Shown here in pieces: positions 44,750 through 55,704 of a stretch of DNA of 64,000 nt. Numbering within the stretch: the stretch's first letter is position 1; every line of letters begins with the position of its first letter. Under the pieces are notes generated by a model. It ran no database searches. It worked only from the letters and a program-made list of their open reading frames with translations, and had not been told where the DNA came from. The stretch comes from Coprinellus micaceus (taxonomy: Eukaryota; Basidiomycota; Agaricomycetes; Agaricales; Psathyrellaceae), in assembly GCA_951394405.1 (NCBI GenBank), contig OX596337.1, positions 3,534,001 to 3,598,000 on the forward strand, in the 5' to 3' direction. A program made the position numbers and the translations under genes.

Positions 44750-44767
44750 AGCCCGGGGCTCATAACT
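44750..44767 (-). other. Primer-binding site, initiator-Met half-tRNA type
   Basis: Directly inside the 5' LTR the element strand reads AGTTATGAGCCCCGGGC. GTTATGAGCCC is complementary to the anticodon stem-loop of initiator tRNA-Met (GGGCUCAUAAC), not to a tRNA 3' CCA end. Drosophila copia uses the same half-tRNA mode of priming. Confidence 0.75.
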
Positions 44768-45150
44768 TGTAGAACGATGCAAGTATGACCCACTGTAAGT
44801 GGGGAGAGTTCGATATTAGATTGGAAGTAAGTAGGGTATACAAGATACGCACCTGTAAGTGGGGAGAGTTCGATGGGGACTCACCCACTTACAGTGTGGA
44901 CTATATACTGTGGAGAACAATAGATAACCTATATGCGGAACAATAGGAAAGAACAATAGACGTTCCATAAGTAGAGAACAATAGCAGTGAATGGAGATAA
45001 GGTGGAGATAAGAGAACAATAAGTGCGAGTATAATGGGAATAATACAAGGTGCTTGTTGTTCTCTGTAGAACAATAGAAGATAAGTAAAACGTTCGAAAT
45101 AGAGGTATTCTTTGTAGAGATAGAGTTGACATGAGCATTGTCTTCCAACA
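44768..45150 (-). repeat. 5' LTR of the Copia element
   Basis: The LTR is 383 bp and identical to the 3' LTR except for one base near its outer end (GAACGATG in place of GAACAATG). It is followed by the second copy of the target duplication GCCTG. Confidence 0.96.
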
Positions 45151-45304
45151 GCCTGAGAGCGTAGACTTGGAGTCTCAGCCCGTCCGCGGAGTCCTCGATG
45201 CATGGGACCAACAAGGCCAAACATGGCTCGACAAACACCCGCAGTGCACTCCTCGGTTGAAGCTGACATCAAACCAACTTTCTTCTCGAGTCCCTCTCAT
45301 CAAC

Positions 45305-45596
45305 ATGACCGGCTTATCACCCGGGACGGAGAGCCTCATCAGGTAGCCCCACCCAGAGAATCTCAGCACACAGGTATCACACGTCAAGATAAATGGACGC
45401 ATCCATGAACTAGAGAATGATATCCGAATTCTCGAAGGGCACCACAACGCCGGTGCGACGCCGTCTCCCGCCAGGGATCCTTTCCACAATCTTCCAACAC
45501 ATCCTCACCGAATCTCACCCGACGTAGCCCGGGTCACCCACGTGTACAATCACTGGATATGTGTCGCGTTGAGTTGCACGAACCTTTTGGATAACC
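45305..45596 (+). pseudogene. F-box gene relic (N-terminal part)
   Basis: This is a decayed copy of the 51785 gene. MTGLSPGTESLI matches SPATESLI; then, in shifted frames, INGRIHELENDIRILEGHHN matches IDGRIHKLENEIRILRGHHN, and ARVTHVYNHWICVALSCTNL matches VRVTHVSGHWRCVALSCTNL. At least two frameshifts are needed and nothing of the LRR-like region follows. It lies 150 bp from the Copia insertion. Confidence 0.75.
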
Positions 45597-46088
45597 TCGA
45601 TTGGGCCCCAGCTCCGAGCACCCATATGAATGGGCAACGACTGCGCCTCCAAGTCCCTATGCGCAGGTCAGTGGGTACGATGTGATGACTATCTGCAAGT
45701 TGAGCTATTAACGAGGGACTTACCATCGAAGTTCTCTTTCAGCAAGCTGCGGTCTTGGTGTAAATAGAACGGGTCGGTATCAGCCTAACACGCCATCACC
45801 ACCTATCTCATCCATCGCCCGCACGAGGGTCGCTAGTTGCCTCCAATCGTTGGACACTGGGTCGCACTTGGAATGCGCGTATTAAATTGGGGCTATCTGA
45901 ATCCTCCTTGGTGTCTTTAGGCACCCAACTACCAGGCCGCTGCTAGTTACGGGTGCGATTAAGCTGCGACTGGATGAAGCTGAGGGAGAGCGCAACACCA
46001 CCACCCATTCAGTATCAGCAATCACATACACATGCGCATCCTAGTGTAAGTGCGTACAAGCGAACCACGGTTGCCCCTCAATAGGCCA
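45597..46088. other. Spacer without a recognised gene
   Basis: About 490 bp between the F-box relic (+) and the end of the split F-box gene (-). No domain seen. Confidence 0.3.
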
Positions 46089-49000
46089 CTACTTATGCAC
46101 GAGATGATTGCGAACGAACACCTGGTCCTTCCAGACAACACATTGGGTGACAGGAAACAGAACGTCCAAGACGTCCTGGCGGGCCATACTGCGGCAGTCC
46201 AAGAACCTCGTCTCCTCCAAAGGAGTCGGGCTTCTTCTAGACTCTACAGTACGAAGGAACCGCTCGATGAACGCCATCGTCACATCCGTAGCATCAGACG
46301 TGTCGCTCGACAGCGATACTGGTGATCCGACCGATGGCCCAGGCTCCGCTACATGAAACCGCTCGAACCATACTGCCCGCAACGCAGGGAATGAAGTGAG
46401 GGCGGCGGACTGCCTTTGAGAGCCTCTAAGAGACAAGTTGGGTGATGTCGCACCGCGCATTGGTTCCTTCGAAAGGGCCTTGAAGAATAATCCTGCACCG
46501 GGAGTGGCCACCCGGACTATCTCTAGTGACTCTAGAGTACTGAGGGATGTCCAAAAGTCGTCTGGGGCAGAGGAACAAAGGATGCTGATAGATCGCAGGC
46601 GAGTGAATGACCAAGGTAGGCGGGATGCAGGGAAAGCCATGCCTCCGCTCAGGTTGCACCCCATGACATAGACTGGTCATGGTCCTAATGGCCCGTATGG
46701 GTTGGCACATAGTCCAACTAACATGGGCCAAATGGGCCCATATGGGCCCACCATAACCTTGATTGTCATGGCCCACATGGGCGGGCGGCCCGGCGGCCCG
46801 GCCCATGCGAATCCAGACTTCAAGGCTCGGTGCTGGGCTGGAGGCGGAGTCTGATAAGCAGATAGCAAATATAATATTAGTGTTATTACGTCTGACGGCA
46901 ATGATGTAGGACACCAACAAGTGGCCGTGATGTGACGCTGTCTGTGTTATTCTCGGCCATAAAGATTTCACATCCGGCTCATGCCACTAGCATCTGGTCC
47001 ATGCCTCGTACGGGCCGTACCTATGTCGTTTCAACTTTCACAAGAACCAAGAGTTGCAGGGTCTCTTTGTCAGGCTCCTCCCACATTACGGCGGTATAGC
47101 GGCAGAGCATCTCATCCGCCATCAGCTCCGAGGAAGTCCTGAGCCACCAGAGGCTTCTATCGCAAATTTTGGCATTTGCGAAGGGGATGATTAGAGTTCG
47201 TGCTCTTCTCGCAAGCACCTTTTCAAGCGCTATCATGGCTGAAGCGACTCTTCCCATTACTGTATTGTTGTGGAAGGTACCACTTGTTCACGCACACCTT
47301 GACCAACCCGAAAAAGCAGGGGATAGATGTTGATATTTGAATCCGGCGTGACTGCTCAAAGGCTTGAAGATCCTACCCATTGATGACCTACAGAGGCTGC
47401 CAAATATCAAGGTGTCCCAACCCCTTTGTTGGAAAGCACTCAAGGCCCGCGTATATAAATTCCTGCCGGACTTTCATCTAGACCCGTGGAGGACTTCGAA
47501 GATGTTGAGTGAGGTCGGGATCAACGGCGTTGAGGTTGGAGAACGCTCTGTGCGGGGATTGGGGACACGTCTCTTTCCCATGGATGACACCTTCTATCCT
47601 CGTCTCCCGCCACCTCTGTTTCAATGTATTTTTTCGCTGGGCACTGCTCCATACCCCGCGCACCTCTCGAGATCACACGGAATTTGTTGCGGATTACTTC
47701 CCCCATTTTCTGTCGTGCTTCCCCCTCCAATATCTTACTTTGCCCGGCTCAAGTGTCGCTCACTATCGGGCGTCAAAGGGGGACGCATGAAGCCAAGGCC
47801 ATTCATTATGGGTGAAGGCAGCATTTAGACTGGGGTCTCCTGGTCTCAGTAGCTAGGATCAGTTGAATAATCCAGTCACGGCGGAATAAAAGCGTCGTAG
47901 GGCGATATAGTTCCCCGTTGATATAGGCGCCCATATCCGCTCTAGTCTTCAGGACCCTGGGAGGAGGCCGCTGTGACTCAGCATGCTCATCGGCGACAAG
48001 GGGTGAAGAGGCATATTCTGTATATTGCTTTCCCACTGGACTACCTTGCTCCGGTTCGCTTAACAGTCCATTGCAGTGCCAAGTAGGCAGGGAAGGAGGC
48101 CGCTCGGGGGGGTCATACCTGCTGCGCTCCACTCATTTGCACATATCACGGAAAGAATATTAAATAGAACCTCCCTTGTCAAGCTAGAATCTCTCCATCA
48201 TGAAACTCGGCAGCCAAGGCACCATCGAGGGCACGAAGGGTTTCAGGTGCCTGAGTAATTTTGAGTCCCCCATGACTACACCCTTCCCGTGGAAGACAGG
48301 ATGCTGGCGCTGGTTGTTCTTCCTCAGGGACAACAACCGAGCTTCCTGGTAAGGTATTCGGCATACCTGCCGAAATCCCCCGTTCATCGTTTGATCCTCT
48401 AGTGCGGTCCATACCTGCCTGTAGTCTACGGGTAGGCCGAAATTCCCCAGACGAGGCGCTAGCTAAACGCCTTGCCACCCTCGATGTACTGATACTCAAT
48501 CCTCAACCTGTTAGAAGATAAGCTGGCTTTGTGTTACAGTGTTAAACGCCCAACATCTAAGACATATTCCCATGGATCAGCACGGTAGAGATCGGTCAGA
48601 CCAGTTCACAGGAGATATCCTAGGATGAAATACACCCCGCTTGAGGGTTCCACAACTTACTTGCAGCTTCCTCAGCGGAATATGCCTCCATTTGAATTTC
48701 TACAAGGTTGATCAGGTATCCAAGTCCATATAGCTCTACCAGCTCAGCAACACTAGCTGTATGCAGGGGAATCTCGATGGAAGGTGGGTTTATAGCGGTA
48801 CTCTGGGGCGGCTCCCAGAATCAGGCAAACCATCGACGTGCAATTGGGCCTCTGGATTATAAAAGACAGGAGACAACGTAGACCTTGATTTAAGCGGACG
48901 ACAATCAATTTCTGCGGAGAATCGCTGCCGTGAAACAGAGGTAGAGGTTTGAGCCCCCTGTCTTTGGCCATGGAAATCCGGCCTACCCTAGAAGCCCCGC

Positions 49001-50823
49001 TAGCATCCCTTTGGCATCCATAGCCCCATCCTCCCATATCCGCCCGCCTCATGCTCACATCCCGCCATCTCCGAACAACCGGCAGTTACAGGCACAGAGA
49101 ACCAAGCTTGCACAAACATCGCACACACCGATCATGACCGTGCTACCCATTTCCATTTGGGTCATCACACATGCAGGCCGACACACGCCGGAGAACACAT
49201 AACTCTCCCCCATCTCCATGGGGCTCCTAATTCGGGCCCCATCCTGCCTCATGCCGTGACGATGATTTTCAGCGGTGCCCATCACGGTCAATATCCCCCG
49301 GTGGTCCCTTTGATCCAATCCCTGCGCGTACCCACAGTCCCCCAGTGTGGCCGAATAGGTCCCGCCCATATGGGCCACCATCAACCTCCCACTTCCCATA
49401 CCCATATGGGCCCATCCGGCCCTTTCCTGCTGGACTTTTAGCCAGCCCATCTCGCCCTTTGGGCACAGTGCCCTGCTGCTGAATGCCCTGCAGGTTGGTA
49501 GTTTGAATGTCGACCCATGTACACCCGGGTTTTCTGTCCAAAGCGAGGGAGTTCCTAGAGAGTTTCCCACAGCTTTTGACACGCCACCTGAACTGTTGCT
49601 CTCTCCAACAAGATGCAGTGTTATGGCCGATCTCAACTTCTTCGGGTGAAATGTAGTCAGGAGGGTCCCGCCCACAACTCGAGATTTCCAGGATGGCGTC
49701 CCGAAGGTCCGGATCGCGGTCGCCGCAGGTAATGGTGAGCGATTGAATATCCCTAGGAATGCGAAGGAGGGAGACGATGGCGGTTACTGGCCCATGGTCA
49801 CTACAGTGTATATTCAACGTTTGGAGGTTTGGGAAGTGAATTGGGGCCCGATCTGCAGTAAGAGCAAGGAAGAAATCCATATCCTCTTCCTCTTCATCTG
49901 GATGTTGCATCCGCAGCTTCAGATAATTGAGGTTCGGTAGACGCCTCAGAAGGGAAACGAGTTCCGCCATCGACTCTGGTGAAGGTGGAGGGGAGTCGTT
50001 CAAAACGATGTGGTTGATGTGAGGTGAAAGCATCAGAAGGGGGGACGCCCAAGGGATGGTCAAGGACGTTACTTCCAAGCGCCGAAGTTTTGGAGCTCCA
50101 CCCGTAAGCAACTGGTCATAGGCCACCGTATCCTCGCCCCAGTTGGACTCCTTTCCGATCACGATTCACGACCAAAGTCTCCAACCGTCCTGCCCTCCCA
50201 CGCATAGCGTCGACTAGCTTTTGCTCATGGCAGTAGATCCCGATGGATTTGAATTTGTCGATACTAGATTGTAAGAGACTTTGAAGGAGCGTGAATACTG
50301 GGAAGGTATGGGGGTCGGATGCGTTTCGGTCGTTGGCTAAGCCTGTGAGATCCAACCCGACCGGAAGTTCCCCTGCGTTCCGCCACATGACCCTAACAAG
50401 CTCTGGGGATGTCCGCAGTTGGACCTGCATCGAGCTCCACAACCCTTGACAGTCGACCGCCGCTTCCTTCCAGCCGTGGCTGACGTGGCAGAGATTGAAA
50501 ACGTCGGGACGTAGCAGGGCTCGATACGTCGCTTCCTGCGCTTCAACCTCTACAAGGTCTTCTTCAGAGACAAATTTGTTGCGGACGTAGCTGCGGAACG
50601 CAGTGAGCTCTGAGCTGGAGGTGTGCGTCAAAGAGGAGGAGAATATTTTGGTGATAAGTTCTGGTGGTAGGGTAGCGATTGGTGCAAGAGTGTTCCGGCG
50701 TCGCTTCAACTCGACCTTCTCGGCTTCCAAGAGTTCGATTTTGGATCGACATTGCGCAATATCGGCATCCACTCGTTCTATTTGGGCGTCAATTGCGCTC
50801 TGAGCAGCTTTGAAGTCCTTCAT
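46089..50823 (-). pseudogene. F-box gene split by a 2.8-kb insertion and a frameshift
   Basis: This is a paralog of the intact 57798 gene. The 5' part (50823 down to about 50160) encodes a helix (IERVDADIAQCRSKIELL), an F-box with IATLPPELITKIF, and LCHVSHGWKEAAVDCQGLWSSM. At about 50160 the family sequence slips by one base: the first frame stops at 50116, while SNWGEDTVAYDQLLTGGAPKL continues in the next frame. That frame runs to about 49498, where the paralogous sequence is interrupted by the element at 46657-49490. The 3' part resumes at 46656 with ASRLPWSFTRLRSISI and continues to QCVVWKDQVFV and a stop at 46089. Removing the insertion with one target copy leaves the two halves in frame, so the gene was coding when it was hit. 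It starts divergently from the 51785 gene. Confidence 0.85.
46657..49490. mobile_element. Putative hAT-like DNA element inside an F-box gene
   Basis: The insertion is 2834 bp, flanked by CAGGTTG (46650-46656 and 49491-49497; the preceding base differs, so the duplication is 7 or an eroded 8 bp). The ends read CACCCCATGACATAG and, inverted, CAGGGCATTCAGCAG: both start with CA but match only weakly. Both subterminal regions carry clustered GGCCCATATGGGCC-like palindromes (46700-46780 and 49360-49420), a common feature of hAT elements. No transposase was recognised inside. On the - strand a protein-like stretch at 48670-48800 (TASVAELVELYGLGYLINL) and a few other fragments suggest a decayed gene. 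The class is therefore an inference. Confidence 0.6.
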
Positions 50824-51337
50824 TGGAGATGACGGGTGGGTAGATGAGAGCGAGAGATGTGCCAGTGGTCATCATCAATTTCGCAGTACCTGGGCTTTCG
50901 GAACTTGCCGAATCGTCAGATGACAGGCACTAGCACTTGGCATGCACTCTGAACCTTCATGCTTCAAGTTGGAGATATACTGACAGTCTCTCCGTATGAA
51001 ACAAGGGGAAATCTGTCCTACACACATCGGGCTCTGTTGCGCATCCGTCCGTTCTATCGAAGTGATTAACAAGCATCAAGATAGCCCACGAGCATAACCC
51101 ACTACCTTTGCTCTGTTCTCCTGTCTCAATTGCTACCTCTCCCGCAGTTTCGGCCTAGGGCGTGTTCTCAAATTGGGTGTGACATACTTACAGTCGCCTG
51201 TGGAGAGGAGAGGGTACGTATCTGAGAGTTTCCGACAATTGGGATGCGAGTCAACATGGACCATTTGAACCAAACAGAACCTGACAAACACACTGCTCGA
51301 ATCGCCGTCAACGCAAACTCTCTTCCTTACATTCTCG
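50824..51337. promoter_or_regulatory. Part of divergent upstream region of two F-box genes
   Basis: Together with the MITE at 51338-51645 and the sequence to 51784 this separates the start of the split F-box gene (-) from that of the TGA-interrupted F-box gene (+). No other gene was recognised. Confidence 0.4.
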
Positions 51338-51645
51338 TAGTGATGGTCACGGGTAACCCGCGGGTAGCGGCGCAGCGACCCGTACCCGTACCCGTGGGAA
51401 CCCTGACCCGCAACCCGGCGGGTTTCCCGCATCGAACGAGCCCAAGAACACCCAAAACGGATCAAAAATGGTGGAGATATGAGTGAATTGAATAAATCAC
51501 TCATAACCCGCCGAGTTTTCGTCCGTTTTGGACGTTCTTGAGCTCGTTTTAAACGCCACGGGTATGCGGACGTCTACCCGTACCCGTACCCGCGCATACC
51601 CGTCCCGCAAACCCGGCGGGTTTCCAATACCCTTGACCATCACTA
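51338..51645. mobile_element. hAT-like foldback MITE with 8-bp target duplication
   Basis: This is a 308-bp unit with termini TAGTGATGGTCACGGGTA and, inverted, TAGTGATGGTCAAGGGTA (one mismatch in 18). It is flanked by perfect 8-bp repeats CATTCTCG at 51330-51337 and 51646-51653. The interior continues as a long imperfect palindrome (CCAAGAAC..CCAAAACGGA facing its complement around a central GAGTGAATTGAATAAATCACTC). ACCCGTACCCGTACCCG runs occur near both ends. An 8-bp TSD with a TAG.GATGG terminus is diagnostic of the hAT superfamily. There is no coding capacity. It sits between two divergent F-box genes and may affect their promoters. Confidence 0.88.
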
Positions 51646-51784
51646 CATTCTCGTGCGCACTCGAACTTGGAGGATTACACACGCCGTATTGCTGCCTCGC
51701 ACTGAACCTTGACGTCTGCGGTTCGGGAACTGGGCGCTTCCGTCGCTATATCTTGCTTGGACTCATTCAGAGTCCCAGGCATCG

Positions 51785-53344
51785 ATGGACCCAGCCGTGT
51801 TGTCCCCGGCGACGGAGAGCCTCATCAAGCAACTTTACTCAGAAAACCTCTCCACAAGAGCCTCGCATGGCAAGATAGATGGACGTATCCACAAACTGGA
51901 GAATGAAATCCGAATCCTCAGAGGGCATCATAACGCTGCAACACCTATACGTCGCCTACCACCCGAGATCCTTTCCACAATCTTCGAATATCTCACCGAA
52001 TCCGCCCAACCCTTGGTCCCGTACAGGGCCAAGCTCTCACCCGACGTTGTTCGGGTCACCCACGTGTCCGGTCACTGGAGATGTGTTGCGTTGAGCTGCA
52101 CAAACCTTTGAGATAGCCTCACCGACGCAATGATCGCCCGCTCAGAGCCTGCGCTCTTGGAGGTTCAGTTTGTCGCCATCGCAAGAGAATCCACGAAGGA
52201 CAACTTCCTCCGAGTCCTGGAGCGCCTGAAATTCGAGAAACGCCTTCTCAAAGTCCTGTCCCTGTCGTATTTCGCCAACTTCCCGTGGCGGCTGCTATCT
52301 CTTTCCGCGACGCTCACACAGCTCATTCTTTCCAGCGCAAACTCTCATGACTCAGTCCAATGGCGGCCCTCCCTTTGTGAATTTACCAATTCCTTGCATG
52401 CGATGGGGCGCCTAGAAGTCCTGCGACTGGGCGATATCCTCCCTCATGATCACTGTGTCTACCCGGCAGCGGCGGCAGCGGCACGTCCTCCTCCAGCCTG
52501 GCCAACGGTCACTTTTCCAGCTCTTGAAAGGGTGGCTCTGACGGACTGGGCGAACAACATAGCCCAGTTTTTTGAGGTTGTTCGCCTGCCGGACGACGTT
52601 TCAGTCACTATTCACCACCGGGACGCCCCAAACCAAGCGGGTCCAAATGGCCAACCTTTCTCGGTTTCTTGCGTCAACCGGATGTTTGCCAGCCTCCAGC
52701 GCTCGTTCAGCGTTATATCTCTGCAGACCCGCCATCCCATTTCGAAGCTCGGCCTCTGGAAATACCTCCTTGAAATCTATCCTCTTGAGCTCGATGAGCC
52801 GGATCCAAACCCTTTCGCCTCATTCATTGCCATAAGGGGTTCAGACGAAGGCCCTCGCTACCCCGTCTCCACGTATTTAAACAGTTTAGTAGGAGCCCTG
52901 GTGGATTTTTCAACCCTTACTATTCTGGTGGTGATGAATGCCAAACTTGAATCTGAGGCATGGGGCGAAGGTGCATGGACCCTCCTCGGGCAAGCACTGA
53001 GCCTCAAAGTCGTCGTCTTTCAGAAATCATCTCTGATTGGCTTCTTGGACGCTCTGGCACTTGGCGGCATCGGAGCCGAACGCAGCTCAAGGATCACTCC
53101 CCGCCCTCCTCTTGCGCTCTTCCTGGTCCTATCGACCATTCGGTTCATATCGATCGACATCACCGAAGACAATCTAGACTCAGAGGGTCCATTGTGGGTC
53201 GCCCTCCTCATACGTGCCCTCGAAAAGCGAGTGGAACGGGGGCAGAGCCCTGTCGCGCGTCTGCGGCTGGAAAGGGTTAGCTACTTTTATCAAGCAGACC
53301 TTTGGCGCATCCGCGAAGCGGTGCCATCGTGCAATGTCGTATGA
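51785..53344 (+). pseudogene. F-box gene with a single in-frame TGA
   Basis: From ATG 51785 the frame encodes a helix (IDGRIHKLENEIRILRGHHN) and an F-box at about 56-108 (IRRLPPEILSTIF, VRVTHVSGHWRCVALSCTNL), then meets TGA at 52109-52111. The same frame continues without any further stop for 411 codons to 53344, through family LRR-like sequence. All paralogs have Trp at this place (LWSRI, LWRAI, LWTRL), so TGG to TGA is the simplest history. The rest looks undamaged, so the mutation is recent, or the stop is read through, or the window carries a null allele. A truncated 108-aa product with the F-box alone is also possible. Confidence 0.85.
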
Positions 53345-53545
53345 GATGAGTGCGTGCTGGAGGATCCACCGAGCGATTGGGGTGAGGAGGACCTTGAAGT
53401 GGAGTCGGATGAAGGCGATGACTTAGAGTGTTGATTGGGAACGGGTTTCCCCGGGGAGGCTGACGATGGAGACGGAAAATGATTCCTATATTCTGACTCT
53501 TCCCACTTCACCTACTCATCCCTCCTGTCACATCACCATTTAAAA

Positions 53546-55248
53546 CTAATTAAGCCAAGGATGCATCGCGATTTCCTTTGCTGAGCACCTCTCCTTGGGA
53601 TCGATCCTCAGGCACTTCGACAAGAGGTCCGATGCGCCGTCCAAATCTCCCCTCCTCAGCACCGCCCCAGCTCGACTCGCCTCTCCCAGAAGAACATCCG
53701 AAATCGGACCTGTATGCTCGTAACGATCGAAATTAATCAACTTGCCTCGGCTCTCAGGGTCAAGGAGATTGAAGTATCTCCCACTCTGCAAACCCCAGTT
53801 CAAGAGCCAGTCGGGGAACTCCTCGCCTGTGACGCACATCATTTGATAGAGCATCGACTCGACAATGCTAGCTCTTGGAGGGAATCCAGGGAGTCGGGAG
53901 GGGGAGATTATTGCGCTGTTTGTGAGGAGGTAGAATGCCTAGTCGGAGAATTGGTGAGGGTCCAGGGCTGGCAGGGTCCTGCGGGTTGGCACTCACGATT
54001 AGCCCGTAGCTCCACATATCGATTTTCTGGTCCCAGTCTGGGTACCCGACGAGGAGCTCCGGAGCACGTAGAGGAAGAATAACCACTTCGGGCGCCTCCT
54101 TGTCTTCGACGACCTCCGCTGTTTCCGAGGAGAGTGCTTAATGCTTCACCGTAGTGCTATTTATTGTGGTTTAACGACTTACCGTGGCTGAAGTCTGATA
54201 ACACGAAATTGCAGTCCTCCAAGCTCTCACACAGAGGAGGGCCAGATTGAGTGATCCACGAGCTTTTCATACCCTTTGGTGTGCGTACTGGTTGGAACTT
54301 CCTTGGAGGGTTCTTCGCATACCAGTCATTTACGACACCTCCCTTCCTCCAGGCATCCGATTGTGGTTTAATGAGAATGCTACTTGGCTTGACGTCTACA
54401 GCGAGGTATGGTCAGTACAGGCGTTCGGTGGTGAGATCGAGTTAAATGAGATACGACTTACCCGTGTGTGCGATTCCATGCTCGTGGAGCTCTGCAAGGC
54501 CATTTGCGAGGTGGTTCAGTATCCTCTTGACTGCAGAAACTGGAAAGGGCTTTCCACCCAGCGAGCGCCGAACGGTCTGGAGGTCATTGGGGTAGAATTC
54601 AGTAACGAAGCACAGGTGCTCCCCATCGTCCTTATCAATCCCCGGCTCAATGAAGTGGGCCGTAATCCTCGCCACATGCTCTCCACCCATGTCTGCCTTG
54701 TGGCTTGCCAACGTCTTCGCGATCTCCAGCTCTCGAAGGATAATGGACGCCCTGTTTAGCTTCGTCGCATATCCAGCGAGGATCTTTACCGCCACGTGCT
54801 GGTCATCTTCACTGGATGCCTCTCGATCTTTGGCAAGCCACACCGTCGACGTCGTGCCCCACCCCAGCTTCGCTTGGAGCTCGTACCTATCTCCTGGCCC
54901 AATGGTGTGGCCTGGGCCTCCTTGGAAGAACCCTGCCCCTATCTCTGATGAGTAGCCGAGTGGTTCTTCAGGAAACTCGGATGTGGTGAAATGAGGGTTG
55001 GGGAATACGTTGCGGGCGCCTAACAGCGGCTGAGAGGGCCTAAGGCTTCGGAGCCGAGATGTAGATAGTTGCCTAGAGCTTCTCTTCGTGTAGAACCTCC
55101 AAAAGATGCGTAATGGGATGTTTGAAGGCAGGGGGCGAAGAGCCAACTTCGAGGTCAACATGGCAGCCCTAGATGAACGCGCGATCGTGAGGGACACCAT
55201 CTCGATCACCTTCGTAGGGTGCAGCATGGAGTGTGGGAAAGGTGGCAC
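53546..55248 (-). CDS. SRPK-like protein kinase, altered catalytic loop (copy 1)
   Basis: Four exons read right to left (54462-55248, 54183-54395, 53997-54118, 53546-53938) give 504 aa from ATG 55248; ATG 55197 is an alternative. The first 60 residues are basic and hydroxylated and could be a mitochondrial presequence. The kinase domain starts with RYELQAKLGWGTTSTVWLAKD and VAVKIL. The catalytic loop is AHTDVKPSSIL: HTD is the usual form in SRPK-type kinases, but the metal-binding Asn is replaced by Ser. The DFG motif is DFS. PLRAPELLVGYPDWDQKIDMWSYG and RIDPKERCSAKEIAMHPWL complete the fold. It is a tandem paralog of the next gene. Activity is uncertain. Confidence 0.85.
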
Positions 55249-55704
55249 TGAACTGGGGGTGGGCGGCAGTCACTAATAGCGCATTGTATATGGTATTAGA
55301 ACAAGTAAGGGTAGCTTGAGAATGTAACGAGCGCCCTAATGGGACCAAGCGAGAGTCACAAGCGAACTTTCTGCGGTTCGGGTCTGTACGCACCGACTGG
55401 TGACCTTCCACTCACCCGTGCCTAGATCCGCTCTTCGTGCGTACTAATGTAAAGAGTCTCCATAACCCCGTAGACAGTCCCGCACTCGAATGAATGCAGT
55501 CGTGGATACCAATTCATCGTCGAAGTCCCTGTCACTCCACGGCTCAACTTTGGCGCCGGCTATGGACCCACTAGCGCCCATCCGATCAGTGCCGAACCTA
55601 GGCGCTGCCTTACTGTGCGCGAACCCGTACCGCACCACTGGCACCTACTAGTCTATTACCCCTTATTCCTTCTACTTCACGTCATTCTCTTTCCAGCCCA
55701 ACTC
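55249..55704. promoter_or_regulatory. Spacer between tandem kinase genes
   Basis: This 456-bp gap lies upstream of kinase copy 1 and downstream of copy 2. It has no recognised coding content and presumably contains the copy 1 promoter. Confidence 0.35.

Larger units (their letters stand above)
38943..45150 (-). mobile_element. Full-length Ty1/Copia LTR retrotransposon
   Basis: This is a 6208-bp element in - orientation. Its LTRs (38943-39325 and 44768-45150) are both 383 bp, begin TG and end CA, and differ at one position by my reading (38951 A against 44776 G). The 5-bp target duplication GCCTG flanks it at 38938-38942 and 45151-45155. Gene order in the single ORF is gag, protease, integrase, reverse transcriptase, RNase H, i.e. 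Copia order. A primer-binding site and a polypurine tract are in place. Near-identical LTRs and an unbroken ORF indicate a very recent, possibly still active insertion. It landed beside an F-box relic and a broken gene. Confidence 0.97.

Noticed and set aside
46657..49490. hAT transposase gene inside the insertion
   Set aside because: I found no DDE or dimerisation-domain motif in any frame; the class rests only on end structure.
51338..51645. Telomere-like or CRISPR-like repeat because of ACCCGT units
   Set aside because: The units are part of a MITE with clear TIR and TSD; there are no spaced direct repeats.
52109..52111. TGA as a selenocysteine codon
   Set aside because: Selenoprotein machinery is not expected in this lineage and the aligned residue is Trp.
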